A DNA stretch of 64,000 bases from Corynebacterium falsenii (lineage in GTDB: Bacteria; Actinomycetota; Actinomycetes; Mycobacteriales; Mycobacteriaceae), in NCBI GenBank assembly GCA_001054945.1, contig JVKJ01000004.1:62001-126000 (forward strand), given 5' to 3'. Both the position numbers and the translations under genes were made by a program. The notes beneath the pieces are model-generated. The model was given only the letters and a program-made list of their open reading frames with translations. It ran no database searches and was not told the DNA's origin. Shown one piece after another: positions 27,133-36,453 of the stretch (positions are counted from its first letter, which is position 1; the number at the start of each line of letters is the position of its first letter).

Positions 27133-28551
27133 TTAGAGAACCACGACGCCGTCTGCCACGCCGACCGCGCGGAGGTCGCGGTACCAGCGCTCAACGGGGT
27201 GTTCCTTGGTGTAGCCGTGGCCACCGAGCAGCTGCACGCCGTCCAAGCCGAACTGCATGCCCTTGTCGGAGGCGAAGCGACGCGCCAGGGATGCCTCGCG
27301 GTGGTAGGACAGTCCCTGATCCAGGCGGGAGACGCCACGCAGAACGATCATGCGCAGGGAGTCCAGCTCGATGCGGATGTTCGCCACCATGAAGGCGACA
27401 GCCTGGCGGTGAGAGATCGGCTCTCCGAAGGCTTCGCGCTCGTTGACGTACTTCTTGGTGTACTCCAGCACAGCCTCACCGGTGCCCATGGCCAGAGCGG
27501 CCCAACCGAGGCGGGAACGGCGGACGATTTCCGCGTACCGCTCGGCGCGGTCCTGCTTGGAGAGGTCTGCCCCACCCAGCAGGTTGGCTGCGGGGACGCG
27601 GACATCCTTCATTAATACGCGACCCAGGGCGGCGCTGCGCAGCCCCATGGAAGGATCAGCTTCGACGACGAGGCCGTCGGTGTCGGATTCGACGATGACG
27701 AAGGTGGGGGTGCCGTCGAGGTCAGCTGCGACGACGAAGAGTTCGGAGTCGCCCGCGTTGGGGACCATGGTCTTGACGCCATTGAGTACCACGGTGTCGC
27801 CCTCGAGCTTCGCGGTGGTTTGCAGTTCGAACGGGTCGAACAAAGGGCGAGCCTCGGAGATGACAACGGCGCTCGGCGGCACAGATTCGCCGCCGAACTC
27901 CGGCAGGTAGGTCTTCTGCTGGGCATCGTCACCGTAGTTGGTCAGGACGTTGGCCACGCCAGCTGGAGCGAGGATGGCGACGGCCAGTCCCATGTCGCCA
28001 AAGGCGAGAGCCTCGGCGATGAGGGCACCGGTAGTAGCGCCGGAGGCCGTGGCGATGCCGTCGAACTCCTCGGGGAGGTTGACGAGAGCGACGCCCAGCT
28101 CGGCTGCGGTATCCAGGAGGCCCTCGGCAGGCTTTGAGGTTTCATTACACTCGGAGGCGACCGGGCGGAGGCGCTCCTCGGCGAACTCGCGCACAGCGGC
28201 GACGATCATTTCCTGATCCTCAGTGGGATTCAGATCGAAGGGAGCTTTGCCTGGTGCTGGGGTGTCAACCGGTGCTGGCTGATTGTTGTCATCGGTGGTT
28301 TGGGAAGGCAGTCGCACGGGCTTGCCAGTGCCCTTAATCTTCTTAAACTGCCTGTTCACAGCTCCGAGGGTGCGCATTCCCGTGCGTGTGGATTCGTAGG
28401 CTACTCGGTCTACCTTGGGGCCGAGACCGTACTTCTCAGCCAGATCGGAGCCCGTGAAACGGGTCAGTACGCGCATCACGTTTCCGATGGCATCCCGCTT
28501 GATGTTGTTCAGGCCTGGGGTCGAATCGTCGCGCTTAGAACGGTCGCTCAT
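27133..28551 (-). CDS. Acyl-CoA dehydrogenase-like subunit with altered active site
   Basis: 472 residues. About 110 N-terminal residues precede the usual dehydrogenase start (FDLNPTEDQEMIV); this extension is basic and has no known domain. The middle matches the family: AVVISEARPLFDPF in place of the FAD motif, VNEREAFGEPISHRQAVAFM, and LLGGHGYTKEHPVERWYRDLR. At the point where the catalytic Glu-Gly-Thr should be, the sequence ends VADGVVVL, so the Glu appears to be Asp and the tail is missing. The start ATG 28551 has AAAGGTGG upstream. It is the first gene of the two-gene operon. Confidence 0.85.
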   Translation of the reverse strand: MSDRSKRDDSTPGLNNIKRDAIGNVMRVLTRFTGSDLAEKYGLGPKVDRVAYESTRTGMRTLGAVNRQFKKIKGTGKPVRLPSQTTDDNNQPAPVDTPAPGKAPFDLNPTEDQEMIVAAVREFAEERLRPVASECNETSKPAEGLLDTAAELGVALVNLPEEFDGIATASGATTGALIAEALAFGDMGLAVAILAPAGVANVLTNYGDDAQQKTYLPEFGGESVPPSAVVISEARPLFDPFELQTTAKLEGDTVVLNGVKTMVPNAGDSELFVVAADLDGTPTFVIVESDTDGLVVEADPSMGLRSAALGRVLMKDVRVPAANLLGGADLSKQDRAERYAEIVRRSRLGWAALAMGTGEAVLEYTKKYVNEREAFGEPISHRQAVAFMVANIRIELDSLRMIVLRGVSRLDQGLSYHREASLARRFASDKGMQFGLDGVQLLGGHGYTKEHPVERWYRDLRAVGVADGVVVL

Positions 28552-28606
28552 GTGGTGCGGCCACCTTTCACTGGTTAATCGCTGCATCATCTGCATGTGC
28601 GGATAA

Positions 28607-28623
28607 TTATGCTAATAGCATAA
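28607..28623. promoter_or_regulatory. Perfect palindrome upstream of the dehydrogenase operon
   Basis: TTATGCT-AAT-AGCATAA is a perfect 7-3-7 dyad 56 bp before the dehydrogenase start. On the minus strand it overlaps a CATAAT that could be a -10. It looks like an operator for a dimeric repressor, perhaps of TetR or FadR type. The regulator is not identified. Confidence 0.5.
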
Positions 28624-28722
28624 ACGGCTTTGTGGTCCGCAACACGTTTTTAGGGAAACAGTTTCGGCCGGGGGTTCGCGGCGCGAGCATGGCTTTGCGC
28701 CTGGAATTGACCCTGCACATTT

Positions 28723-29232
28723 GTGTTTTCCGCAGAACCGCCGGTTCTCTGTGTAGGTACTTTTCCAGCTCAATATTCGGGGCCGAGCAGCCAACTCCTT
28801 CATAGCGGAAGCGCCTCTCCACTCTCCCTGTGCAGAAGAGTCAGCTCACACTGCAAAACTGCAGCCATTCTCGTGACAGGCGGAATTTTTCTGAGTGGGG
28901 CGTGCTCTGCAACTCATGATGATCAAGCACGCGCTTCCAAGACGCCCACCGGTTCAGCTCCACAAAGCGACGAGGTCACCACCGCTCATCCGGGGCAGAA
29001 CGAGTACGGAAACGTCACGATCAAGTGCCAGGTAACCCGTCTCGAAGAAGGAAACCCAGCTGCTGGTTTTGTCGTTAAGAACCATCCCTCTAGTGCAGCA
29101 CTCGCAGAGGAGGGTGCCGCTAATTTCGTGAGCCTTCTCGGGCCCGCAGGCACTGTGGAAAAGAACTCCTGCGAACCTCAGTCGACATACATCGAGGATG
29201 GCGCATACGACGCGAACATGAACCCGATTTAG
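28723..29232 (+). CDS. Putative lipoprotein with uncertain start
   Basis: The C-terminal 130 residues look real: a hydrophobic stretch [15 protein letters not shown] with lipobox LSGAC, then a polar mature domain with a second and third Cys ([15 protein letters not shown]) that ends with a stop overlapping lysS by 4 bp. The upstream part has no ATG. GTG 28723 is the only standard start before the signal; a CTG near 28828 would give a better signal peptide. The family is not recognised. The gene may use a rare start or have lost its original 5' end. Confidence 0.6.
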   Translation: MFSAEPPVLCVGTFPAQYSGPSSQLLHSGSASPLSLCRRVSSHCKTAAILVTGGIFLSGACSATHDDQARASKTPTGSAPQSDEVTTAHPGQNEYGNVTIKCQVTRLEEGNPAAGFVVKNHPSSAALAEEGAANFVSLLGPAGTVEKNSCEPQSTYIEDGAYDANMNPI

Positions 29233-30824
29233 GAACCTTCTCGCTCCGGCTTCACCATCGGGAAGAGCACCGTCTCGCGGATTCCCAGCCCGGTCAGGGC
29301 CATGAGAAGTCGATCAATTCCCATGCCGGTGCCGGAGGTCGGTGGCATCCCCTGCTCCATCGCAGTCAGGAAGTCCTCGTCCAACACCATGGCCTCGTCA
29401 TCGCCACCGGCCGCCAGCCGCGCCTGATCCTCGAAACGCTCCCGCTGGATAACCGGGTCAATGAGCTCCGAATACCCCGTCGCCAGCTCGAACCCGCGAA
29501 CGTACAGATCCCACTTTTCGGTCACTCCCTCCTTGGAGCGGTGATCTCGGGTCAGCGGCGAGGTCTCCACCGGGAAGTCCCGCACGAAAATCGGTCCGTC
29601 CAGCTGGTCCTCGCACAGCAGCTCCCAGATCTCCTCGACCAGCTTGCCGTGCCCCCAACCGCCCTTTGCCGGTACTTCCAGGCCGATCACCTTCGCGATC
29701 TCCTTCAGTTCCTCCACCGAAGAATCCACGGTGACCTCGGGCTGGCCGGGGAACTTCCGAGCCAGCGCCTCATTCAGCGACGGGTACATCTCAAGGGACT
29801 TCCACTCCCCGCCCAGGTCGTACTCGGTTCCATCTGCCAATGTCACCGTGGTCGACCCGAACACATCCTTCGCGATGTACTGGATCATGTCCTGGTGCAG
29901 CTTCGCGCCATCGTCATAGGTTCCATACGCCTGATAGGTCTCCAGCATCGCGAACTCCGGCGAGTGTGAGCTGTCCACTCCCTCGTTGCGGAAGTTGCGG
30001 TTGACCTCAAACACCCGATCAATGCCGCCGACCACACAGCGCTTCAAATACAGCTCCGGCGCAATGCGCAGGTACAGATCAATATCCAGCGCATTGGAGT
30101 GGGTCTGGAACGGTCGCGCCGCCGCACCGCCATGCAAGGTCTGCAGCATGGGGGTCTCGACTTCCAGGAATCCCCGCGATTCCAGGAAATTCCGCAGCGA
30201 ACGCATCACCTTAATCCTGGTCATCGCGTTCTTCCGCGCCTGCTCGCGCATAATCAAGTCCGTGTAACGGTGCCGAATGCGCGTATCCTCGCTCAGCTCC
30301 TTATGCGCCACGGGAAGCGGCCGCAGGGACTTCGAGGTCAGGAACCAGCGCTGCGCCATCACAGAAAGTTCCCCGCGCCGTGAGGAGATCACCCGCCCCT
30401 CCACAAAGACCATATCCCCCAGATCCACATCCTGTTTCCACTGAGCCAGGGAGTCAGCGCCGATCTCAGCCTGGGACAGCATCACCTGCAGCTGCGTGCC
30501 GTCGCCGTCCTGCAGCGTGGCAAACGCGAGCTTGCCGGTGTTGCGCACGAACATCACGCGCCCCGCGACGCCCACGACCGTCTGGGTCTCCTCGCCCACC
30601 TCCAGGTAGGTGGGGGCTTCTGCACCCGATTTTTGGACGCCATCCTCATCGTCCTTGCGGACAACCCATCCCGCGCGGATCTCCGCCAGGGTGTGAGTGC
30701 GAGGGACCTCTACCGGGTAGGCATCGCGGCCTTCATCCAGGATGCGCTGACGCTTCTCGCGACGAATGCGCAGCTGCTCGGGGAGGTCATCAGGGCTCGA
30801 GGTGTTCTTTGCGGCATCATTCAC
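29229..30824 (-). CDS. lysS: Lysyl-tRNA synthetase (class II)
   Basis: 531 residues. The OB-fold anticodon-binding domain ([20 protein letters not shown]) is followed by the class II core: motif 1 in [10 protein letters not shown], motif 2 [14 protein letters not shown], and motif 3 [13 protein letters not shown]. It charges tRNA-Lys. I prefer GTG 30824, which puts the polar N-terminus at [12 protein letters not shown]; the in-frame ATG at 30857 adds 11 residues and is possible. It is 52 bp downstream of hmp on the same strand. A plausible lysine-using synthetase also lies in this window (pls), but the two are unlinked. Confidence 0.94.
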   Translation of the reverse strand: MNDAAKNTSSPDDLPEQLRIRREKRQRILDEGRDAYPVEVPRTHTLAEIRAGWVVRKDDEDGVQKSGAEAPTYLEVGEETQTVVGVAGRVMFVRNTGKLAFATLQDGDGTQLQVMLSQAEIGADSLAQWKQDVDLGDMVFVEGRVISSRRGELSVMAQRWFLTSKSLRPLPVAHKELSEDTRIRHRYTDLIMREQARKNAMTRIKVMRSLRNFLESRGFLEVETPMLQTLHGGAAARPFQTHSNALDIDLYLRIAPELYLKRCVVGGIDRVFEVNRNFRNEGVDSSHSPEFAMLETYQAYGTYDDGAKLHQDMIQYIAKDVFGSTTVTLADGTEYDLGGEWKSLEMYPSLNEALARKFPGQPEVTVDSSVEELKEIAKVIGLEVPAKGGWGHGKLVEEIWELLCEDQLDGPIFVRDFPVETSPLTRDHRSKEGVTEKWDLYVRGFELATGYSELIDPVIQRERFEDQARLAAGGDDEAMVLDEDFLTAMEQGMPPTSGTGMGIDRLLMALTGLGIRETVLFPMVKPEREGS

Positions 30825-30876
30825 GATGCCCCAGCTTACTGCATGAACTTCATGCATCCACCCCTGCCCAGGTCGA

Positions 30877-32079
30877 CTAGATCAGCCAATCGTTCGGGCT
30901 GAACAGCTCGAAGTGGACGCTGGTTGGAGCGAGCGTGGCCTCGTGCTGCTGGAGCTGTTGGCGCACGTCCTGCAAGAAGGTGTTACCTCCGCAGAGGTAC
31001 CACTGCGCACCCTGAGGAATCCGCTGCTGAGCTGCCAATTCAGCCAAGTCAATCATGCCGCCCTCATCACGAAACGCGGTGATGTGCTGCGCGCGGTCAT
31101 GGCCTGCTCGATCGTTGAGTTGGGCCACCAATTGTTCGGCTACCTCCGCCTGGGCGTAGTCCGCCCGGCTGGCATCCGCATGGACCATCAACACGTCGCG
31201 ATCGCCCTGTGCCGCCAGAGCCGAGAGCATCCCCACCATCGGGGTGGAGCCGATGCCCTGGCTGAGCAGGACCACGGGAGAAGGCGTGCTGTCGAGGACG
31301 AGGTCACCAGCCGGAAGGGTGGCGTCCACCTCCGTGCCCACCTCCACCGAATCGAAGAGGAAGTTACTGACTTCCCCATCGCGCTGCACGGCGATGGTGA
31401 ACCCATCTGAATCGAAGTCGACCAGCGAGTACTGGCGGAGCTGGCGAGCACCATCCGGAAGGCGCACGCCGATTGAGGTGTACTGTCCCGGGAGTGCATC
31501 GCCAAAGCCCGTGCAGGTGAATCGGAATTGGGTGACGCGATCGGAGAGCTGGCGCTTCTCTGCGAGGGCAGCCTTCTTGAATACCTCCCCGTTGGTGACG
31601 CCCGCGGATGCATATAGCTCCGCTTCATAGTCAATAAGCACCTCGGCCATCAGCCAATAGACGTCGTCCCAGGCACCGGCGACCTCTGGGGTGATGGCTT
31701 CCCCGAGCACCTCCACGATGGCGGCGAAGAGATTATCGTGGACGATCTGATACTGGTCCTTGGTAATTCCCAGAGACACGTGCTTGTGGCCGATGCGAGC
31801 TAGCATCTCGCGCGGATCCGGAGCCTCGGGGTCCACGAGCATGGCGGCGAACGTGGCGATGGATGCCGCGAGGGCCTTCTGCTGCTCGCCGGATCGCTGG
31901 TTTCCGCGGTTGAAGGTATCGGCGATGAGTTCCGGGTGAGCAGTGAACATCCGGTTGTAGAAGATCGGGGTGATCTTGTTGATGTTCGCACCGATGATGG
32001 GCAGGGTGGCTCGCACGATCTCGGCGTTTTCCGGGCTCAGCTCTCGCTTGTCAGTGGCGGGTGCGTGATTGACGAACAT
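30877..32079 (-). CDS. hmp: Flavohaemoprotein (nitric oxide dioxygenase)
   Basis: 400 residues. The globin domain (about 1-140) has the proximal His in [11 protein letters not shown] ferredoxin-reductase-like FAD domain carries LRQYSL (RxYS), and the NAD(P) domain has [15 protein letters not shown] and YLCGG. It converts NO and O2 to nitrate using NAD(P)H. ATG 32079 follows GGAGGAACGC; the upstream frame codons are not needed. It is 48 bp after nsrR on the same strand, an NO-sensing operon. The spacing favours co-transcription. Confidence 0.95.
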   Translation of the reverse strand: MFVNHAPATDKRELSPENAEIVRATLPIIGANINKITPIFYNRMFTAHPELIADTFNRGNQRSGEQQKALAASIATFAAMLVDPEAPDPREMLARIGHKHVSLGITKDQYQIVHDNLFAAIVEVLGEAITPEVAGAWDDVYWLMAEVLIDYEAELYASAGVTNGEVFKKAALAEKRQLSDRVTQFRFTCTGFGDALPGQYTSIGVRLPDGARQLRQYSLVDFDSDGFTIAVQRDGEVSNFLFDSVEVGTEVDATLPAGDLVLDSTPSPVVLLSQGIGSTPMVGMLSALAAQGDRDVLMVHADASRADYAQAEVAEQLVAQLNDRAGHDRAQHITAFRDEGGMIDLAELAAQQRIPQGAQWYLCGGNTFLQDVRQQLQQHEATLAPTSVHFELFSPNDWLI

Positions 32080-32127
32080 GTCTGGCGTTCCTCCTCCAGC
32101 CAACGTGGGGCTGGTGCATTGGGTGGA

Positions 32128-32589
32128 TTAGTCAGCCGGACGGACAGAGGGCAATCCGATTCCCACCGAGCCGGCGGGGGCCGGCTGAGTCTGGGAGATC
32201 AGCTCACCGATCGTGTCTTTGTCCAGCTCCACGAAGAAGGCTTCACGCGCAGCAGCCAGCCGATGGCGCAATTGGCAATCGCGGTACATCAGGGGGCATG
32301 GTTTGGAGCCGCCGCATTCCACCACTTCGCCTGGCCCTTCGAGCTGTCGCAGGATTTTCCCGACGGGAACGTCCCGGGTGCCCTCGGCCAGTAGCACTCC
32401 GCCATTCCGCCCGCGGACGGACACGACCAGGTTCAATTCCGCCAGTTTCGCAACGACCTTGGAGAGGTGGTTATTGGATGCGTTGACCGCATCTGAAAGT
32501 TGCCGAATGGTCAGCTGCTCCCCTGGCGGTACGTCACCCAGGATCATGAGGACCCGCAGGCCCAAGTCCGAGAACGTTGTGAGGTGCAT
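32128..32589 (-). CDS. nsrR: Rrf2-family repressor NsrR
   Basis: 153-residue winged-helix regulator. It begins MHLTTFSDLGLRVLM, typical of NsrR, with the recognition helix NASNNHLSKVV. The three iron-sulfur Cys are in ECGGSKPCPLMYRDCQL (C-x5-C-x6-C). NO destroys the cluster and frees the hmp promoter. TAGGCT seven bases before the ATG suggests a leaderless transcript, and an upstream palindrome would let it repress itself and hmp. The C-terminal 30 residues (TQPAPAGSVGIGLPSVRPAD) are variable. Confidence 0.92.
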   Translation of the reverse strand: MHLTTFSDLGLRVLMILGDVPPGEQLTIRQLSDAVNASNNHLSKVVAKLAELNLVVSVRGRNGGVLLAEGTRDVPVGKILRQLEGPGEVVECGGSKPCPLMYRDCQLRHRLAAAREAFFVELDKDTIGELISQTQPAPAGSVGIGLPSVRPAD

Positions 32590-32615
32590 AAGCCCTAGCC
32601 TAAAACATTCATCCT

Positions 32616-32629
32616 AAATACATGTATTT
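32616..32629. promoter_or_regulatory. NsrR operator candidate
   Basis: AAATACATGTATTT is a perfect 14-bp palindrome. It lies 27 bp before the nsrR ATG and overlaps the expected -35 of a leaderless promoter. The A+T-rich form resembles NsrR sites (AAGATGCATTT-type half-sites). Confidence 0.55.
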
Positions 32630-32657
32630 CAGAGGCGCCTTTTTGTTGAGATCTTGA

Positions 32658-33071
32658 TCACTCTGGGTGGCGCGGATTTTTCAGATCAGAGTCAGCCGGG
32701 GCGTGGGCAAGGTCCTCCCCCAGCTCCACCTGCTGATTGGACTCGTCAACGAAGATCACTCGCGGGTGATAATCCTGCAAGTCCTCCGGGGAAAACTGAC
32801 CATAGCCAATGATGATGACTAGGTCGCCGGGATTAATGAGCCGCGCAGCCGCTCCATTCATTCCGATCACGCCGCTCCCCCGGTCCCCCGCGATCGCGTA
32901 CGTCGTCAGCCGAGCGCCATTGTCGATATCGACAATGTCAATCTGCTCGCCCTCCAGAAGGTCCGCCGCCTCCATCAAATCAGCGTCGATGGTGCAAGAA
33001 CCGACGTAGTGAAGGTCGGCCTGAGTCACAGTCGCCCGGTGGATTTTGGATTTCAGCATGGTGCGCAACAC
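32658..33071 (-). CDS. panD: Aspartate 1-decarboxylase (pyruvoyl)
   Basis: 137-residue proenzyme making beta-alanine for pantothenate. The self-cleavage site is Gly-Ser in [12 protein letters not shown]; the new Ser becomes the pyruvoyl group. Other hallmarks are [30 protein letters not shown] and [20 protein letters not shown]. The start is GTG at 33071, giving MLRTMLKSK as in the family. It is the last gene of the long minus-strand run and lies 78 bp after panC. Confidence 0.95.
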   Translation of the reverse strand: MLRTMLKSKIHRATVTQADLHYVGSCTIDADLMEAADLLEGEQIDIVDIDNGARLTTYAIAGDRGSGVIGMNGAAARLINPGDLVIIIGYGQFSPEDLQDYHPRVIFVDESNQQVELGEDLAHAPADSDLKNPRHPE

Positions 33072-33149
33072 GATTGGCTACCTTACCCGGCACCGCGAAC
33101 GTCTGGTTAGTTTTTCACTCCGTTCGGCCCGCAACACCTGCGCGTGTTC

Positions 33150-34070
33150 CTACTGTTCGGTCTCGATGTTCTTGAATCCGATGCCCAGCGGCACACCAAC
33201 ATTGTCGATGAGTCGGGTCGAGCCCACTCGCGCTGCTACCAGCAGTCGAGCATCTCCCTCCGCCGGAGGCTCACCCAGGTCAGCTCCCAACAATTCCAGG
33301 TAGTCCACGTCGATCTCCGGATTGTCTTCCAAAACGGCACGGGCGGCATCCAGGACGGCGTCCTTCCCCTTCTCCGCAACGAACGCCCCCGCGGTGAGGG
33401 CGGCGGAAAGAACCAGCGCAAGCTCCCTGTCGCTCTCGCTGAGGTACACATTGCGCGACGACAGTGCCAAGCCGTCCGCCTCGCGCATGATGGGGACACC
33501 GTGAACCTTAATGCCCATGTTGAGGTCCGTGACCATCTGTTGAATCAGCATCAGCTGCTGGTAGTCCTTCTCCCCGAAGAAGGCATGGTCACAATTCGTG
33601 AGCGCAAAGAGCTTATTCACCACCGTCAGCACGCCAGCGAAGTGGGTGGGCCGGTGCTCGCCCTCCAAGATCGAGCCGACCGGCCCCGGGTGGATCGTCG
33701 TACGCGGACCAGCGGGGTACATCTCCCGGGCACTCGGTGCGAACACCGCGTCAACGCCTGCTGCCTTGAGCTTCGCCACGTCCTCGTCGAGCGTCCGAGG
33801 GTAGGAATCCAGGTCCTCCCCTTCCGCGAACTGCAGCGGGTTGACGAAAATACTCACGACCACCAACGCGCCCGGAATCTGCTGCGCGGCCCTCACCAGC
33901 GACAGGTGCCCGTTATGCAGCGCCCCCATTGTCGGAACGAGGGCCACGGGGCGCCCGGCCTTTCGCATTGCCCGGGTGAGCTGACCGATCCCTGAAGCTT
34001 CCGTGAAAACTCGGGCCTGACCACGGCTGAAAGGGAGGTTGTCCGCCTGCTGTTCCGATTCTGGGTTCAT
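33150..34070 (-). CDS. panC: Pantoate-beta-alanine ligase (pantothenate synthetase)
   Basis: 306 residues, joining pantoate and beta-alanine with ATP. The HIGH-like motif is PTMGALHNGHLSLVR, the second site is EKDYQQLMLIQQMV, and the KMSKS-like part is LALSSRNVYLS. It lies between the DUF2520 gene and panD; panB is not in the window. The 30-residue N-terminal extension (ESEQQADNLPFSRGQ) is not part of the family core. ATG 34070 is used. Confidence 0.95.
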   Translation of the reverse strand: MNPESEQQADNLPFSRGQARVFTEASGIGQLTRAMRKAGRPVALVPTMGALHNGHLSLVRAAQQIPGALVVVSIFVNPLQFAEGEDLDSYPRTLDEDVAKLKAAGVDAVFAPSAREMYPAGPRTTIHPGPVGSILEGEHRPTHFAGVLTVVNKLFALTNCDHAFFGEKDYQQLMLIQQMVTDLNMGIKVHGVPIMREADGLALSSRNVYLSESDRELALVLSAALTAGAFVAEKGKDAVLDAARAVLEDNPEIDVDYLELLGADLGEPPAEGDARLLVAARVGSTRLIDNVGVPLGIGFKNIETEQ

Positions 34071-34094
34071 GCCTGACAGGTTAATAGGCCGCCC

Positions 34095-34976
34095 TTATAT
34101 CCCCGAATCCAAGGCCCTCTCCACATTGAGCGCCTGGATATCCGCTGCCAGTGAACCGGCCACCGCGCGATACATCCGCGTGTCCAGCCCAAGCTCCTGC
34201 AGTGCATTGAGGTGTGCCATCACCGCGTGGGCATCATCTCTTGCGACAGGTCCTGTGAGCCCCTCGACCCCATGGGCCAGAGCATTGTCGACAGCGGCAT
34301 GGGCAAGAGAGCGCAGGAGTGTCGCACTGTCTGGGTTCGCATGTGCTGCCAGCGCGGAGTTCTCGTCCCGCAGCACCGCGTCCATCATGCGACGCGCGTC
34401 CGCGACCACCGCGCCCGCGTGGTTGCCCGCATGCGCCATCGCTGCGTGATAGGCACCGCGACGCTCCTCGGGGACGCTAATGGGTACCCCGCCCAGGGAA
34501 GTCACGATCATGTGCGCGAGGGTCTCGCCGATCTCGGAGTCAGACGTCACCCCCCAGGCACATCCCGTCAAGCGATCAACATCCCGAGGCTGGCGGACAA
34601 AGGTCATAGCCGGGTGCAGGGCCAGTGGGATAGCACCGGTATCGGTGACCGGCTGCAAGACCGCGCACCCGTTGGAGCCAGAAGTGTGGGCGACCATCTG
34701 TCCATCCCGCGTGGTCAGGGAAACCTGTTCGACCACGTCGGGCAGCATGGGGTCCGGCACGGCGAGGATCACGAGCGCAGCTTGAGATGCGGTGGCCACG
34801 TCGACCAGTGGCACCGTAGGGATCCGCTCGGTGGAAAGGGCGCGAGACCGCTCCGACGGCGCAACGATGCCCGATACCATGTGCCCGGCGCGAAGAAAGG
34901 ATTCTGCGACGGCGACTCCTACCGCGCCAGCAGAAATAACCCCCACGCTCAGGCGTGGGGGTTGGCGGTCGATCAC
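34095..34976 (-). CDS. Rossmann-fold DUF2520-domain protein
   Basis: 293 residues: N-terminal NAD(P)-binding part (GVISAGAVGVAVAESFLRAG, then VILAVPDPMLPDVV) and a C-terminal helical DUF2520 domain (GAYHAAMAHAGNHAGAVVADA). The overall plan is like ProC and ketopantoate reductases. It sits directly before panC in many actinobacteria, and a role in pantothenate or a redox reaction is inferred from that, not shown. The GTG start overlaps the previous stop (GTGA). A very strong hairpin lies in codons 5-13, in the dinucleotide-loop region. Confidence 0.85.
   Translation of the reverse strand: MIDRQPPRLSVGVISAGAVGVAVAESFLRAGHMVSGIVAPSERSRALSTERIPTVPLVDVATASQAALVILAVPDPMLPDVVEQVSLTTRDGQMVAHTSGSNGCAVLQPVTDTGAIPLALHPAMTFVRQPRDVDRLTGCAWGVTSDSEIGETLAHMIVTSLGGVPISVPEERRGAYHAAMAHAGNHAGAVVADARRMMDAVLRDENSALAAHANPDSATLLRSLAHAAVDNALAHGVEGLTGPVARDDAHAVMAHLNALQELGLDTRMYRAVAGSLAADIQALNVERALDSGI
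34938..34963 (-). other. Strong hairpin within the 5' coding end of the DUF2520 gene
   Basis: Perfect 11-bp stem AACCCCCACGC/GCGTGGGGGTT with a four-base loop, 13 bases after the GTG start. On the minus strand it is followed by ATTTCT. It resembles a terminator or attenuator but is coding. Confidence 0.6.
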
Positions 34977-35935
34977 TTCTTTTCCTTGAATCGGGCCATC
35001 AGCTCCGCGACGGTCAAGCCCTTGGGCGACTCATCGGCGCGGCGACGGCCGTGGCGCTCATCTGCGGTCGCGCCGGGCTGAGCCGGGGACGCCGGGGAGG
35101 AGGCCTGCTGTGGCTGCGCCGGCTGGCTCTGGGATGGCTGGCTCTGCGCGTTCTGCTGAGCGTTCGGCGCTTGTGCCCGATCCTGCTCCGACTGCGCAGC
35201 ATGGCGCTTCTTGTTCACCTCGGTGGAATCGACCACCAGCGGAATCTGGGCAGTGGTCTGTGCATCCTGCGACGTATCGCGGCCGCTCCACTTCACAGCC
35301 GCGAAGCTGCCAGTAGAGAAACCGGGAACGCGGCGCTCGGTGTGAGAAGCGGCCTTGTTCGTCGCAGCGCTGCGGGGAGCTTCGTGCTTGCGGTGGGATC
35401 CGCGAGAAGCTGGCTGCCGGGTATTCTCCGCCGGCTTGTCCTTCTCTTTGTTCTTGCCCTGCTCCAGCTCAACGATGCGCTCTGCTCGGGCGCGCACTGC
35501 TGTCTGCTCCGGGGTCAGTTCCACGCCAGACATCTGGGCCAGCTGCACGCGCATCTGCGCCAGCTCTTGGCGCAACAGCTCCAGCTGCTCATCTCGATTG
35601 GCCTGCGACTTCTGCGCAAACTCACTCTGCAGCTGCGCCTCGCGTTCCCGCCCGGCGGATTCAACGCGAGCGAGCTCAGCCTGGTGGCGGGCGTCAATGC
35701 CGCGATTCTTCGCCTTCTCAGCAGACAGCAGATTGGAGTACTTAGAGACGAGCACCAACCCCAGCACCGCAGCCCACAGCGCCGCAATCACGGCGATCTT
35801 TTGCCACACATCTGAATCCAGCAACAGCATCATGATGCTGGCTGCGACAGCCAGAACGACCAAGCCGATCATCAAGACCTTCGATGGTCCAGCATCTGCA
35901 TCTTCGCGTCGAGAAGTGTGGGGCTGCAAACTCAT
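34973..35935 (-). CDS. Membrane protein with coiled coil and Gln/Pro/Ala-rich region (DUF6779-like)
   Basis: 320 residues. Two membrane helices at about 19-38 and 46-64, then a coiled coil of about 80 residues rich in Glu, Arg, Gln and Ala (EREAQLQSEFAQKSQ), then a long low-complexity linker rich in Ala, Gln, Ser and Pro, and a conserved short end GLTVAELMARFKEKK. This matches the DUF6779 proteins of Corynebacterium and Mycobacterium. The function is unknown. The end motif looks like a binding peptide. It lies in an operon with DUF3180 and DUF2520 genes between folate and pantothenate genes. Confidence 0.8.
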   Translation of the reverse strand: MSLQPHTSRREDADAGPSKVLMIGLVVLAVAASIMMLLLDSDVWQKIAVIAALWAAVLGLVLVSKYSNLLSAEKAKNRGIDARHQAELARVESAGREREAQLQSEFAQKSQANRDEQLELLRQELAQMRVQLAQMSGVELTPEQTAVRARAERIVELEQGKNKEKDKPAENTRQPASRGSHRKHEAPRSAATNKAASHTERRVPGFSTGSFAAVKWSGRDTSQDAQTTAQIPLVVDSTEVNKKRHAAQSEQDRAQAPNAQQNAQSQPSQSQPAQPQQASSPASPAQPGATADERHGRRRADESPKGLTVAELMARFKEKK

Positions 35936-35952
35936 GGAGACTACCCTACCGT

Positions 35953-36453
35953 TTAGTACGCCGCGTCAAGGTTTGTTTCCATGGGCGAGTCAGGCGGCGG
36001 CGCCACACAGGACCGCTCCAACCAGAGCCCCGCGGCAGCCGCCAGGCCCCCGCCAATCATCCCGGCCAGGGCCCCTGGAACATCGGACTGGGCAGCGCTC
36101 AGCTCCCCTGCCCGCATCAGCACGTACACGCTCACCCCGGCATATCCGCCCCCGACAACGGCGCCGGCCCAGGCCACCGCTCGCCCCAGTGCCCCCAGCA
36201 CCGCCACGGTCAGCGGGCTGATCTGCGAGGCATCCTGCCCCACCTCCCCGTCGTCAATCTTGCGCTTCACGATCCGGGCGCACACCGCGCACACGATCGC
36301 CACGATCCACATCCCCGCAGAGGAATACACGTGGATCGGTGGGAAATTCCCATAAAAGCTCAGCGCCGTCACTGCGCCAATCAGCGCAGCAGCCACCGCT
36401 GCCACGACGATGGCGCCGACAGACGTGGGCTTCAAATTATTCATGGGCCTCAT
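35953..36453 (-). CDS. DUF3180 membrane protein
   Basis: 166 residues with four predicted membrane helices (VGAIVVAAVAAALIGAVTAL, VYSSAGMWIVAIVCAVCA, LTVAVLGALGRAVAWAGAVV and DVPGALAGMIGGGLAAAAGL). This four-helix protein follows folK in actinobacteria. Two starts are possible: ATG 36453 overlaps the folK stop as ATGA, and ATG 36444 lies five bases after it. I use the first because of the coupling. No function is known. Confidence 0.85.
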   Translation of the reverse strand: MRPMNNLKPTSVGAIVVAAVAAALIGAVTALSFYGNFPPIHVYSSAGMWIVAIVCAVCARIVKRKIDDGEVGQDASQISPLTVAVLGALGRAVAWAGAVVGGGYAGVSVYVLMRAGELSAAQSDVPGALAGMIGGGLAAAAGLWLERSCVAPPPDSPMETNLDAAY

